64,000 nt of DNA from positions 186,001-250,000 of the forward strand of contig JAGZIW010000001.1 in the NCBI GenBank assembly GCA_018366035.1, written 5' to 3'. The translations under genes and the position numbers were made by a program. Shown in pieces: positions 50,625 to 60,604 of this stretch (positions within the stretch are counted from its first letter, which is position 1; each line of letters starts with the position of its first letter). The notes under the pieces are model-generated. The model was not told the origin of the DNA, did not search any database, and saw only the letters and a program-made list of their open reading frames with translations. Origin of the DNA: Butyricicoccus pullicaecorum. Lineage in GTDB: Bacteria > Bacillota > Clostridia > Oscillospirales > Butyricicoccaceae.

Positions 50625-52709
50625 ATGCCTAGAGAGTTTTCGCTGGCTAAAACCAGAAACATCGGCATCATGGCACACATTGATGCTGGTAAAACAACTA
50701 CGACCGAGCGTATTCTGTATTACACCGGCGTAAATTATAAGGTTGGCGATACCCATGATGGTACCGCTACTATGGACTGGATGGAGCAGGAGCAGGAGCG
50801 TGGTATTACCATCACCTCTGCTGCAACCACCTGTCAGTGGAAGGATCACCGTATCAACATCATTGATACCCCAGGTCACGTTGACTTCACTGTTGAGGTG
50901 CAGCGTTCTCTGCGTGTACTCGATGGTTCGGTGACTGTATTCTGTGCAAAGGGCGGTGTAGAGCCGCAGTCTGAGACCGTTTGGCATCAGGCTGATGACT
51001 ATAAGGTTCCGCGTATGGCGTTCGTCAACAAGATGGACATCATGGGCGCTGACTTCTACAACGTTATTGATATGATGAAGGACCGCCTCAAGTGTAATGC
51101 GGTTCCGATTCAGCTGCCGATCGGCAAGGAGGAAACCTTTAAGGGCATCGTCGATTTGATGACCATGCGCGCAGAGGTTTACTATGACGATATGGGCAAG
51201 GATATCCGTGATGAGGATATCCCAGCGGATATGATGGACAAGGCGCAGGAATACCATGATGCAATGGTAGAGTCCATCTGTGAGCTCGATGAGGACCTCA
51301 TGATGAAGTACCTCGAGGGCGAGGAGATTTCGGTTGATGAGTTGAAGGCTGCTCTGCGTAAGGGTGTCTGCAACGTAGAAATCATTCCGGTTATGTGTGG
51401 TACTGCATACCGCATGAAGGGCGTACAGATGCTGCTTGACGCAGTTGTTGACTATATGCCTGCTCCGACAGACGTTCCTGCAATCAAGGGTATCAATCCA
51501 GATACCGAGGAAGAAGATGAGCGCCCGTCCTCTGACGAGGCACCATTCTCTGCGCTGGCATTTAAGATCATGACTGACCCATATGTTGGCCGTCTGACTT
51601 TCTTCCGCGTTTACTCTGGTACCATCGCTGCTGGCTCTTCGGTGCTCAATGCAACCAAGGGGCATCGCGAGCGTCTGGGTCGTATCCTGCAGATGCATGC
51701 AAACTCCCGTAAGGATATCGATATCGTTTATGCAGGTGATATCGCTGCTGGCGTTGGCTTTAAGAATACAACGACCGGTGACACTCTGTGTGACGAGAAG
51801 CATCCGATTATCCTCGAGTCCATGAACTTCCCAGAGCCTGTTATCCGTGTTGCAATCGAGCCAAAGACAAAGGCTGGTCAGGAGAAGATGGGCGTTGCAC
51901 TGTCCAAGTTGGCTGAGGAAGATCCGACTTTCCGCACCTATACAGATGAGGAAACCGGTCAGACCATTATTGCCGGCATGGGTGAGCTGCATCTGGAAAT
52001 TATTGTTGACCGTCTGCTTCGCGAGTTTAAGGTAGAAGCAAATGTAGGTGAACCGCAGGTTGCTTACAAGGAGACCATTCGCCGTTCTGCTGATGTGGAC
52101 ATGAAGTATGCACGTCAGTCTGGTGGTAAGGGTCAGTATGGTCACGTTAAGATCATCGTTGAACCAAACGAATCCGGTAAGGGTTACGAGTTTATCAACA
52201 AGGTTGTTGGCGGCGCGATCCCGAAGGAATATATCGAGCCTGTTAATCAGGGTATCCAAGGTGCAATGCAGGCTGGCGTACTCGCTGGTTATCCGGTAGT
52301 AGACGTTAAGGTTACTCTGTATGATGGGTCTTTCCATGAAGTCGACTCCTCTGAAATGGCGTTTAAGATCGCTGGTTCTATGGCGTTTAAGGAAGCAATG
52401 CGCAAGGCAGATCCGGTTCTGATGGAGCCGATCATGCAGGTTGACGTAATGGTTCCAGAGGACTATATGGGTGACGTTATCGGCGGTTTGAATGCGCGCC
52501 GTGGTCAGATTCAGGGTATGGAGCCACGTGGCGGTGTTCAGGCAATCGGTGCAGCAGTACCGCTGTCTGAGATGTTCGGTTATGCAACTGCACTCCGTTC
52601 CAGCACACAGGGTCGTGGTCAGTATACCATGTCTCCGAGCCACTACACTGAGGTTCCGAAGTCCGTACAGGATAAAATTATTGACGCACGCAATAAAAGC
52701 GACAACTAA
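50625..52709 (+). CDS. fusA: Translation elongation factor G
   Basis: The 694-residue GTPase has G1 AHIDAGKTT, G2 RGITI, G3 DTPGHVDF and G4 NKMD, then the domains that mimic a tRNA. Length and sequence are those of canonical EF-G. AAAGGAGAG precedes the ATG. The gene has no TTA, CTA or TCA codon, so an 881-codon antisense frame is open opposite it and rpsG. Confidence 0.98.
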   Translation: MPREFSLAKTRNIGIMAHIDAGKTTTTERILYYTGVNYKVGDTHDGTATMDWMEQEQERGITITSAATTCQWKDHRINIIDTPGHVDFTVEVQRSLRVLDGSVTVFCAKGGVEPQSETVWHQADDYKVPRMAFVNKMDIMGADFYNVIDMMKDRLKCNAVPIQLPIGKEETFKGIVDLMTMRAEVYYDDMGKDIRDEDIPADMMDKAQEYHDAMVESICELDEDLMMKYLEGEEISVDELKAALRKGVCNVEIIPVMCGTAYRMKGVQMLLDAVVDYMPAPTDVPAIKGINPDTEEEDERPSSDEAPFSALAFKIMTDPYVGRLTFFRVYSGTIAAGSSVLNATKGHRERLGRILQMHANSRKDIDIVYAGDIAAGVGFKNTTTGDTLCDEKHPIILESMNFPEPVIRVAIEPKTKAGQEKMGVALSKLAEEDPTFRTYTDEETGQTIIAGMGELHLEIIVDRLLREFKVEANVGEPQVAYKETIRRSADVDMKYARQSGGKGQYGHVKIIVEPNESGKGYEFINKVVGGAIPKEYIEPVNQGIQGAMQAGVLAGYPVVDVKVTLYDGSFHEVDSSEMAFKIAGSMAFKEAMRKADPVLMEPIMQVDVMVPEDYMGDVIGGLNARRGQIQGMEPRGGVQAIGAAVPLSEMFGYATALRSSTQGRGQYTMSPSHYTEVPKSVQDKIIDARNKSDN

Positions 52710-52819
52710 TAGTTGATTTTTTCGCGAAAGTATTTTAGAATAGTGTTATCAATTGACTTATTCTACTAAGAGACATTCTCAAAGGAATGTTTTCAAAAAC
52801 ACACAAGGAGGCTTCTCAA

Positions 52820-54022
52820 ATGGCTAAGGAAAAATTTGAACGTAATAAGCCGCATCTTAACATTGGTACTATCGGTCACGTTGACCATGGTAAGACCACT
52901 CTGACTGCGGCAATCACCAAGGTTCTGGCTCTGCTGGGTGACGCTGAGTTCCAGGCATACGACGCAATCGACAAGGCTCCAGAAGAGAAGGAGCGCGGCA
53001 TTACCATTAACACCTCTCACGTTGAGTATCAGACCGAGAAGCGTCACTATGCTCACGTTGACTGCCCAGGTCATGCTGACTACGTTAAGAACATGATCAC
53101 TGGTGCTGCTCAGATGGACGGCGCTATCCTCGTTGTTTCTTCTGCAGACGGCCCGATGCCTCAGACTCGTGAGCATATCCTGCTCGCTCGTCAGGTAGGC
53201 GTTCCTTATATCGTTGTATTCATGAACAAGGTCGATCAGGTTGACGATCCTGAGCTGCTGGATCTGGTAGAGATGGAAATCCGTGACCTGCTGTCCACCT
53301 ATGACTTCCCGGGCGATGACACTCCGGTTATCCGTGGTTCCGCTCTGAATGTCCTGACTTGCGAGTCCAAGGATCCGGCTGCTCCGGAGTACGCTTGTGT
53401 TCGTGAGCTGATGGACGCTGTTGACAGCTACATTCCGGACCCGACTCGTAACGACGAGCTGCCGTTCCTGATGCCTGTCGAGGACGTATTCTCCATCACA
53501 GGTCGTGGTACTGTTGCTACCGGCCGTGTAGAGCGTGGCGTTCTGAAGCTGAGTGAGGAAGTTGAAATCGTAGGTCTGATGGACGCTCCTCGCAAGACTG
53601 TTGTAACCGGTATCGAAATGTTCCGCAAGCTGCTGGACTACGCTGAGGCTGGTGACAACATCGGTGCTCTGCTCCGTGGTATTCAGAAGACTGATATCGA
53701 GCGTGGTCAGGTTCTGGCTAAGCCGGGTACCATTCACCCGCACACCAAGTTCAAGGGTCAGGTATACGTTCTGAAGAAGGAAGAAGGCGGCCGTCATACT
53801 CCTTTCTTCAACAACTACCGTCCTCAGTTCTACTTCCGTACAACTGACGTAACCGGTGTTATCGCTCTGCCAGAAGGCACTGAGATGTGCATGCCTGGCG
53901 ATAACGTTGAAATGGACGTTGAGCTGATTACTCCTATCGCTATCGAGGAAGGTCTGCGTTTCGCTATCCGTGAGGGTGGTCGTACCGTAGGTTCCGGCGT
54001 CGTTGTAAAGGTTAACGAGTAA
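52820..54022 (+). CDS. tuf: Translation elongation factor Tu
   Basis: The 400-residue GTPase carries GHVDHGKTT, DCPGHADYVKNM and NKVD motifs and both beta-barrel domains. The start at 52820 follows AAGGAGG; a longer in-frame start upstream was rejected because the conserved N-terminus MAKEKFERNKPH begins here. A spacer of 110 nt separates it from fusA. Confidence 0.98.
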   Translation: MAKEKFERNKPHLNIGTIGHVDHGKTTLTAAITKVLALLGDAEFQAYDAIDKAPEEKERGITINTSHVEYQTEKRHYAHVDCPGHADYVKNMITGAAQMDGAILVVSSADGPMPQTREHILLARQVGVPYIVVFMNKVDQVDDPELLDLVEMEIRDLLSTYDFPGDDTPVIRGSALNVLTCESKDPAAPEYACVRELMDAVDSYIPDPTRNDELPFLMPVEDVFSITGRGTVATGRVERGVLKLSEEVEIVGLMDAPRKTVVTGIEMFRKLLDYAEAGDNIGALLRGIQKTDIERGQVLAKPGTIHPHTKFKGQVYVLKKEEGGRHTPFFNNYRPQFYFRTTDVTGVIALPEGTEMCMPGDNVEMDVELITPIAIEEGLRFAIREGGRTVGSGVVVKVNE

Positions 54023-54036
54023 TTCGGAATTACAAA

Positions 54037-54066
54037 GTCCCTGCCATTTGGCAGGGGCTTTTTTTA
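54037..54066 (+). terminator. Terminator of the str operon
   Basis: CCCTGCC / GGCAGGG with a 4-nt loop and a T7 run after GC. Confidence 0.88.
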
Positions 54067-54132
54067 TCTTTTTATGAAAATGCACCTGCTTTCTTTTTCC
54101 CACATAGAATGGGAAAAGGGAGGTGTAATCCA

Positions 54133-54420
54133 ATGAGCTTTCTGGGGCAATGTATCATTGGGACATTTGCGGCAATCGGCTTCATTTGCATTTTGAAAAT
54201 GGGGTATGATATAATCTTTAATAGTATGGTCTGCCCAAGAGGAAAAGCGGTATTATATGTTTATGCACCAAAGGAGGAGGCGCAGACCGAACAGCTGCTC
54301 CGGCAGGCAGTGTTGGCACGCAGAGCCTATTTGCCGGGAATGGTAATTTATTGGATCGATACCGGAAAATCAGACAAAACAGATATAGAGGATTTGATTC
54401 TGGAAGATCACGTAATTTGA
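54133..54420 (+). CDS. Small membrane-anchored protein of unknown function
   Basis: A 95-residue protein with one N-terminal membrane helix (FLGQCIIGTFAAIGFICILKM) and a cytoplasmic or external domain of about 65 residues. That domain has a KAVLYVYAPKEEAQTEQLLRQ segment that may fold as strand-helix. The start at 54133 follows GGGAGGTG. It ends 26 nt before recD2 and is probably in that operon. I know no family. Confidence 0.65.
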   Translation: MSFLGQCIIGTFAAIGFICILKMGYDIIFNSMVCPRGKAVLYVYAPKEEAQTEQLLRQAVLARRAYLPGMVIYWIDTGKSDKTDIEDLILEDHVI

Positions 54421-54446
54421 GATAAAGCGGAAAGGAAATTGGGAAC

Positions 54447-56693
54447 GTGCAGGAAATACAAACGATTCAGGGAACGGTCACACAGATCGTATTTCAAAAC
54501 ATTGAAAATGGCTATGTCGTTCTGCGTATGCTTGCGCGGGACGGGGAAGAGGTCACAGTAACAGGTGCAATCCCCAATTTGGGTCTTGGAGAAGAACTTA
54601 TTTGCTGTGGGCAGTGGGTGACGCACCCTTCTTATGGTGAGCAGTTTAAGGCAGACAGCGTAGAACGCAGGCTGCCTGAATCTGCGCGTGGTGTGGCAGA
54701 ATATTTAGGGTCGGGTTTGATTCGTGGGATTGGTCCTAAGCTGGCGGTGCGTATTGCGGAGGTTTTTGGCACTTCTGCCTTTGATATACTGCAAAATGAG
54801 CCAGAGAGGCTGACTGAGATTCGCGGAATCACTGCGCGCAAAGCACGGGATATTGGAAAGCAGTTCACTGAAATGAGTGAAATGCGTTTGTTGATGGATT
54901 TTTTGACAGAAAACAATTTACCAGTTGCGCTGACACCACTCCTATACAAACGTCTGGGCGTTGCCGCTGTTGATGCGCTCAATGAGAATCCTTATTTACT
55001 CTGTGATGAATATTATGGAGTAGAATTTCAGCTTGCCGATCAGCTTGCGGAAAATTTAGAAATTCCAAGGCTTGCGACTGAGCGCTGTGATGCCGCAATT
55101 TTATACACAATGCGTTTTAATCTGGATAATGGGCATACATTTATTCCGGTGGATAAGCTGATTCAGGCAACGGTCACTCTACTTTCTGATGAGGAAACCG
55201 AGATCGAGCCGGCAAGGGTTGAGGAGGGGATTGCAAGGCTTGAGGGCACTGGACAGCTGGTACGGGAGTTTATATGCAAGCGAGATGCCGTTTATCTCTA
55301 TGCGATGCACGAGGCAGAGGACTATCTTGCAGAGAGTTTGCGAGAGATGTCGAAAAGGGAATATCAATATGATTTTGATATAGAAGAACTGGTAGCTGCT
55401 TTGGAGACAGATTCTGAAATAGATTATGCGCCATTGCAGCGGCAGGCAATCGTGGCAGCGGGACGGTACGGTGTTACCATATTGACAGGGGGACCGGGTA
55501 CCGGCAAGACGACTACGGTGCGCGGCATGTTGGATCTGTACGAAGCACTGGGGTTACAGGTCTTGCTGGCAGCGCCCACAGGACGTGCGGCAAAGCGCTT
55601 GTCTGAATTGTGTGGAATGGAGGCAAAGACAATTCATCGCTTGTTGGAGGCAGGTTATGTGGCAGGCGGCGGCAGACTGACCTTTCAGCGCTGTGCAACC
55701 AATCCGTTGGAATGTGATGTTGTCATACTAGATGAGGTATCGATGGTCGATGTGGTGCTGATGCAGGCGCTTTTAGAGGCATTGCCCAATGGTGCCCGCC
55801 TAGTGCTTGTAGGAGACGCTGACCAGCTGCCGCCGGTTGGTCCCGGGAACTTCTTAAGAGATTTGATTGGTTCTGGCTGTGTCCCTGTGATCGAGCTGAC
55901 AGAAATTTTCAGACAGGCACAAAAAAGCGATATTGTTATGAATGCTCACGCAATCAATCTAGGGCAGATGCCAACCCCGTCTGGTAAAGAGGGCGATTTT
56001 TTCATTATGCGCAAGGAAAATACAGCAGACATTATGTCTACTGTGGTTTCTCTATGCAAGGAGCGCTTGCCGCGTTATTATGGTTTGTCTGCCAGCCAGA
56101 TTCAGGTGCTGACTCCCGCCAGACGACAAGGAGCAGGCACGATCCCGCTCAATCGCATGCTGCAAGAAGCAATGAATCCTCCACAGGACGGTAAGCCGGA
56201 GAAACGATTTGGAGATGTGATTTTTCGGGAGGGAGATCGCGTCATGCAGATACGCAATAACTATGATATTGTGTGGGAAAGCGTGGACGGTACAGAAACC
56301 GGAACCGGTATGTTCAATGGAGATGTCGGTGAGATTATACAGATTTCCCCTGCACAGGAATGTCTGGTGGTGCGATTTGATGACAGGGTTGCGACGTATA
56401 TGTTTGATATGCTGGGAGAATTGGAGCTTGCCTATGCCATGACCGTACATAAGGCACAGGGCAGTGAATTTGATGCGGTTGTTGTCGCTGTATCACGAGA
56501 AATGTCTCGCCGATTGCTGACACGCTCGATTTTATATACTGCCATTACCCGCGCCAAAAAGCTGTTGGTGCTGGTGGGCAATGGCGATGCCATTGCTTAT
56601 ATGGTACAGACCAATGTGCGGAATAAGCGATATTCTGCACTGCGCACCCGCTTGCGCAGGAGTGGGGAAGCGCAGGAGGAGCAAGAAGAATGA
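54447..56693 (+). CDS. recD2: RecD2-type ATP-dependent DNA helicase
   Basis: The 748-residue superfamily 1B helicase has an N-terminal RecD2-specific region with helix-hairpin-helix elements (about residues 70-160). The motor domains follow: Walker A GGPGTGKTT, VILDEVSMVD (motif II), GDADQLPPVG (motif III) and MTVHKAQGSEFD. It acts in DNA repair and replication-fork processing in bacteria without RecBCD. The start is a GTG at 54447 with AAAGGAAATTGGG upstream. Its last four bases are the ATGA start of the next gene. Confidence 0.93.
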   Translation: MQEIQTIQGTVTQIVFQNIENGYVVLRMLARDGEEVTVTGAIPNLGLGEELICCGQWVTHPSYGEQFKADSVERRLPESARGVAEYLGSGLIRGIGPKLAVRIAEVFGTSAFDILQNEPERLTEIRGITARKARDIGKQFTEMSEMRLLMDFLTENNLPVALTPLLYKRLGVAAVDALNENPYLLCDEYYGVEFQLADQLAENLEIPRLATERCDAAILYTMRFNLDNGHTFIPVDKLIQATVTLLSDEETEIEPARVEEGIARLEGTGQLVREFICKRDAVYLYAMHEAEDYLAESLREMSKREYQYDFDIEELVAALETDSEIDYAPLQRQAIVAAGRYGVTILTGGPGTGKTTTVRGMLDLYEALGLQVLLAAPTGRAAKRLSELCGMEAKTIHRLLEAGYVAGGGRLTFQRCATNPLECDVVILDEVSMVDVVLMQALLEALPNGARLVLVGDADQLPPVGPGNFLRDLIGSGCVPVIELTEIFRQAQKSDIVMNAHAINLGQMPTPSGKEGDFFIMRKENTADIMSTVVSLCKERLPRYYGLSASQIQVLTPARRQGAGTIPLNRMLQEAMNPPQDGKPEKRFGDVIFREGDRVMQIRNNYDIVWESVDGTETGTGMFNGDVGEIIQISPAQECLVVRFDDRVATYMFDMLGELELAYAMTVHKAQGSEFDAVVVAVSREMSRRLLTRSILYTAITRAKKLLVLVGNGDAIAYMVQTNVRNKRYSALRTRLRRSGEAQEEQEE

Positions 56694-57349
56694 GCAGGCT
56701 ATTGAATATATTGTTTCCGCCGCGCTGTGTGCTGTGCAGATGTGAAACCACCGGAGAGGCGCAGGTTTGTCCGAATTGTGCGGAGGAACTGCAAGGACAG
56801 TATCAGGTCAGGCAGAGAGAACAGGTTGCGGGGTGTACACAGGCTATATCTGCCTTACTCTATCGAGGAAAGGTACGGCGTGCGTTGGTGACCTGTAAAT
56901 ATGGAAAAAAGCTGGTGATTGGGAAATGGGGCGGGGGACAAATCGCGGATTGCCTGCTGCGTTGTATGCCAGAGTGGAAACCGGATCTCATTACCTATGT
57001 GCCAACGACGCTGGGACACTGGTGGAGCCGTGGTTTTAATTTGTCGAAGGTTTTTGCGGTCGAAGCAGCAAAGCAGTGTGGATTACCCTGTGTCAGCACG
57101 CTGCACCGGAAATGGTTTGCGAAATCTCAGCTCAAGACCCACTCGATGCAGGGCAGACGGGACAACGCTGTTCGAGCCTACTTTCCGCGCAAGAGGTGTC
57201 AGCTTGCGGGAAAGCGTATTGTACTGATCGATGATGTTTTAACAAGTGGTGCGACTGCAAGCACCTGTGCAGCAATTTTACGGGAGATGGGTGCCGCGGA
57301 GGTGTTCTTTATGAGTTTGGCAAAAACACCGAACAATCGGGAAAAATGA
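56690..57349 (+). CDS. ComF family phosphoribosyltransferase-like protein
   Basis: The 219-residue protein has an N-terminal zinc motif (CVLCRC..CPNC) and a C-terminal PRTase domain with the PRPP loop IVLIDDVLTSGAT. ComF proteins are cytoplasmic and take part in DNA uptake in competent species. Other competence genes are not visible here. It overlaps recD2 by 4 nt, suggesting a shared role in DNA processing. Confidence 0.9.
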   Translation: MSRLLNILFPPRCVLCRCETTGEAQVCPNCAEELQGQYQVRQREQVAGCTQAISALLYRGKVRRALVTCKYGKKLVIGKWGGGQIADCLLRCMPEWKPDLITYVPTTLGHWWSRGFNLSKVFAVEAAKQCGLPCVSTLHRKWFAKSQLKTHSMQGRRDNAVRAYFPRKRCQLAGKRIVLIDDVLTSGATASTCAAILREMGAAEVFFMSLAKTPNNREK

Positions 57350-57412
57350 TAAAAAATGGTGAAAATACCACATAGAATTGAAAAAATAATTCGTAAAAAA
57401 CGCAGAGCAGAC

Positions 57413-57440
57413 TTGCATTTGTCTAAAATGGCGGTATAAT
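57413..57440 (+). promoter_or_regulatory. Predicted promoter of mreB
   Basis: TTGCAT (57413-57418) and TATAAT (57435-57440) with a 16-bp spacer. Confidence 0.6.
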
Positions 57441-57516
57441 ATAATTATCGAAGTCTATCCATAGATGCAGACGGGGCATTTGCCCACAGAATTTGAAAAG
57501 GTTGGTTGGTCGCTTT

Positions 57517-58545
57517 ATGTTTTTTTCGAGCGATATTGGTATTGATCTCGGTACGGCATCCGTACTCGTTTATGTAAAAGGAAAGGGTGTCGTGTTAAAC
57601 GAACCTTCCGTTGTTGCAGTTGATAAGCAGACCGGAAAGATCTTATCGGTAGGAGAAAAGGCGCAAAAGATGCTCGGTCGTACACCGGGCAATATCGTTG
57701 CAATTCGTCCGATGCGGGAAGGCGTCATTTCGGATTATGAAATGACCGAGCGTATGATCAAGGAGTTTATTCGCAAGGTTATCGGCTTTCAGCTGTTCAA
57801 GCCCAATGTAGTCATGTGTGTACCCTCCATCATTACAGAGGTTGAGGAACGTGCAGTTATCGATGCCGGCACACAGGCAGGTGCAAAGCGTGTATTTTTA
57901 ATTGAGGAACCACTTGCAGCAGCGATTGGCGCCGGTATTGACATTGCACAGCCCGATGGGAATATGATTGTGGATATTGGCGGCGGTACAACAGATATCG
58001 CGGTCATTTCGTTGGGAGGAATCGTAGAGTCCACCTCAATCAAGATTGCCGGAGACAAGTTTGACGAGGCCATTGTAAAATATATCCGCCGTACACACAA
58101 TGCACTCATTGGCGAGCGGACAGCGGAGGAAATCAAGATTGGAATCGGTTGTGTGTATCCACGTCCAGAGGAGATCTCCATGGAAATCAAGGGGCGCTGT
58201 CTGATGACGGGGCTGCCGCGTACCTTTACTGTGACCTCAACGGAGATACTTGAGGCATTTGAGGAGGTCACCACTTCAATTGTAGAGGCGGTGCATACGG
58301 TACTGGAACGCACACCGCCGGAACTTACAGGAGATATTTCAACCAATGGTATTGTAATGACGGGTGGCGGTGCGCTGATTTGGGGCTTTGATAAACTCAT
58401 TGCAGCAAAGACGGGTATCCCAACCCATGTTGCAGAGAAAGCAATTTCCTGTGTTGCATTTGGCACGGGAAAATGCTTAGACCAGCTGGGAGCCATGCAG
58501 GACGGCACCATGAATCTGTCCCGTCGTCGCCAGATGATGGGTTAA
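57517..58545 (+). CDS. mreB: MreB-type actin-like cell-shape protein
   Basis: The 342-residue protein has the actin-fold nucleotide motifs DIGIDLGTASVLVY, DIGGGTTDIAVIS and GIVMTGGGALIWG. It forms cytoplasmic filaments that guide wall synthesis. The start at 57517 fits family N-termini, although the ribosome binding site is weak (AAAAGG, 15 nt away); an in-frame upstream start is possible. mreC and mreD do not follow, so this may be an Mbl or MreBH-type paralogue. Confidence 0.93.
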   Translation: MFFSSDIGIDLGTASVLVYVKGKGVVLNEPSVVAVDKQTGKILSVGEKAQKMLGRTPGNIVAIRPMREGVISDYEMTERMIKEFIRKVIGFQLFKPNVVMCVPSIITEVEERAVIDAGTQAGAKRVFLIEEPLAAAIGAGIDIAQPDGNMIVDIGGGTTDIAVISLGGIVESTSIKIAGDKFDEAIVKYIRRTHNALIGERTAEEIKIGIGCVYPRPEEISMEIKGRCLMTGLPRTFTVTSTEILEAFEEVTTSIVEAVHTVLERTPPELTGDISTNGIVMTGGGALIWGFDKLIAAKTGIPTHVAEKAISCVAFGTGKCLDQLGAMQDGTMNLSRRRQMMG

Positions 58546-58554
58546 ATGAAAACA

Positions 58555-58590
58555 AAAAGCAGCGCATTATACGCTGCTTTTTGTTTTTTG
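58555..58590. terminator. Bidirectional terminator overlapping the end of the second AGCS gene
   Basis: AAAAAGCAGCG / CGCTGCTTTTT with a 7-nt loop and T runs on both sides. The last codons of the converging symporter gene lie within its right arm. Confidence 0.88.
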
Positions 58591-59883
58591 TAAAAATTGT
58601 TTGGTTTCTTTGGAGACTTCACCAGAGAGAGTCCAAAGCCCAATGAGGTTGGGAAAGGACATACAGGCGGCTGAGATATCCGTTACGAGAAGCAGTGGTG
58701 TGAGCGGGAGATATCCGGAGAGGGCGGCAGAGCACACAATGAGGAGCGGGTATATGCGCAGGAACCAGCTTTGTACGTGCAGCCATTTCAAGCAGGATAA
58801 GCCATAAAAACTCCAGCCCAGAATGGTAGAGACCGCCAGAAATACAACAGTGATTCCAATAAACCAAGGGGCAAAATCACCGAGTACAGTGGAAAAGGCA
58901 CAGATGGTCATGGCAAGCCCGTCTGTACCACTTTGCCACGCGCCTGTGGTCAGCAGCACAAGTGCAGTTAACAGACAGATTACACAGGTGTCTACAAAGA
59001 CTTCAACTGCTCCTAACATTCCAGTTTCACAGGGCGAATTGCTGTCCGAACTGCCATGCACAATGGGTGCGGAGCCCATACCGGCTTCGTTGGAAAATAT
59101 GCCCTTGGAAAAGCCGTCCGAGATGGTGTGTGCTGTGATGACCCCAAGCAGACCGCCGCCACAGGCAAGAGGCTCCAGCGCACCTGAAATAATTGCAGAG
59201 AGCGCTGATGGGATTTGGTCTGCGTGGAGTACAACGACAAGCCCGCCGATCAGAAGGTAGCTTCCTGTCATGAGAGGAACCAGTACAGAGGATACCTGTG
59301 CGATGAGCGCACTGCCGCCGTATAGAACGGGGAGCAGCAGCAGGCAGACGATGAGGGCAATCAGTGGACGTGGGATTTGTACAAGGGGAGCAAGCGCTTC
59401 CGTGATTGCGCTTCCCTGTGCAGCAGCACTGGTGCCAATTGCGGAAAAGATGCAGCAAAAGGCAAAGAGATGTGCAAGGGCAGGCAGATGTGCACCGCGG
59501 GACAGGTAAACCATCGGACCGCCGAGTGGCTCCGGACGGTGTTCGCGGTATTTGACAGCGAGCAGCAACTCACTGTATTTGGTTGCCATGCCAAGAAAGG
59601 CTGCAACCAGCATCCAGAAAATTGCGCCGGGACCGCCTAAAGTCAGGGCGGAGGCAACACCTGCCAGATTGCCCACTCCCAGCGTTCCTCCGAGTGAGGT
59701 ACAAAGTGCCTCAAAGGGAGAAATACCATCAGATTTTTGATTGTTTCTGCGGTGCAGAAGCTGTTTGACACACCAGAATTGCACGCCATGCGTGCGGAGT
59801 GTCAGGAGCACGCCGGTTGCTGCGATGAACAAAACCGTGAATGGCCCCCAGAGTGTGTAGCGTATTTTCAAAATCCATTCCAT
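58567..59883 (-). CDS. Second sodium:amino acid symporter, AGCS family
   Basis: The 438-residue membrane protein has AGCS signatures in altered form: SPFEALCTSLGGTLGVGNLAGVA, GGPGAIFWML and KGIFSNEAGMGSAPIVHG. It is divergent from the symporter at 30936 and may carry another amino acid. The start at 59883 (MEWILKIRY) is chosen by homology, since no good ribosome binding site is visible there or at the TTG 30 nt upstream. Its last codons form one arm of the terminator. Confidence 0.87.
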   Translation of the reverse strand: MEWILKIRYTLWGPFTVLFIAATGVLLTLRTHGVQFWCVKQLLHRRNNQKSDGISPFEALCTSLGGTLGVGNLAGVASALTLGGPGAIFWMLVAAFLGMATKYSELLLAVKYREHRPEPLGGPMVYLSRGAHLPALAHLFAFCCIFSAIGTSAAAQGSAITEALAPLVQIPRPLIALIVCLLLLPVLYGGSALIAQVSSVLVPLMTGSYLLIGGLVVVLHADQIPSALSAIISGALEPLACGGGLLGVITAHTISDGFSKGIFSNEAGMGSAPIVHGSSDSNSPCETGMLGAVEVFVDTCVICLLTALVLLTTGAWQSGTDGLAMTICAFSTVLGDFAPWFIGITVVFLAVSTILGWSFYGLSCLKWLHVQSWFLRIYPLLIVCSAALSGYLPLTPLLLVTDISAACMSFPNLIGLWTLSGEVSKETKQFLQKTKSSV

Positions 59884-59963
59884 GCTTTTTATATATGTTC
59901 TTTGACTGTTCAATAGAACTGTGATGTGATATCATAGAATCAATATACACAGGAGGACATGAC

Positions 59964-60467
59964 ATGACCGAGCAGGAAAAGTTTATGAAAGCAGCGTTAA
60001 AGCTTGCAAAGAAGGCAGCGGACGAGGGAGAGGTTCCGGTTGGCTGTGTTGTGGTCTGTGACGGGAAAATCGTGGGCAGGGGACGCAATCGGCGGGAAAC
60101 CAAAAAGACAGCACTGGGACATGCAGAACTGGAAGCGATTCAAAAGGCCTGTAAGAAACTGGGCGGCTGGCGTCTGCATCGGTGTGACTTGTATGTGACT
60201 TTGGAGCCGTGTCCCATGTGTGCGGGGGCGATTATCAATGCACGGATTCGCAACGTTTATTATGGTGCAGCTGATGACAAAGCGGGGTCGTGCGGCTCTC
60301 TGGTCAATTTATTCGATTTGCCCTATAATCACAAGCCGGAAATCATATCTGGATTGATGCAGCCGGAATGTGTGGAGGAGCTTCAGCGTTTCTTTCGGGC
60401 GCTTCGGGCGCGCAAAAAAGCAGACAAAGAGCAGAGAAAGCAAATCGAAAAAACAGTTCAAAAATAG
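59964..60467 (+). CDS. tadA: tRNA-specific adenosine deaminase
   Basis: It converts the wobble A34 of tRNA-Arg(ACG) to inosine. The 167-residue protein has the zinc site and catalytic Glu in LGHAELEAI and PCPMCAGA, and the family segment RIRNVYYGAADDKAGSCGS. ACAGGAGG precedes the ATG. The C-terminal tail is rich in Lys and Arg. It is a single gene. Confidence 0.94.
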   Translation: MTEQEKFMKAALKLAKKAADEGEVPVGCVVVCDGKIVGRGRNRRETKKTALGHAELEAIQKACKKLGGWRLHRCDLYVTLEPCPMCAGAIINARIRNVYYGAADDKAGSCGSLVNLFDLPYNHKPEIISGLMQPECVEELQRFFRALRARKKADKEQRKQIEKTVQK

Positions 60468-60604
60468 AAGGTATTCACTCGAAATCAATTTGGCAGTTTA
60501 CAATTTATTCACAAAAATATGATATTTTTATAGGTGAAAGTGATGAAATGTTATGATATGATAAAGTTAGAAAATGTTTTGAAAAGAGAGAAGGAGGAAC
60601 TCAC

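Noticed and set aside
49998..52643. 881-codon reading frame on the minus strand opposite rpsG and fusA
   Set aside because: It is codon-aligned with the sense genes and exists only because they lack TTA, CTA and TCA; the translation has no recognisable motif.
52793..54133. 446-codon minus-strand frame opposite tuf
   Set aside because: Aligned antisense frame of a biased gene; no independent support.
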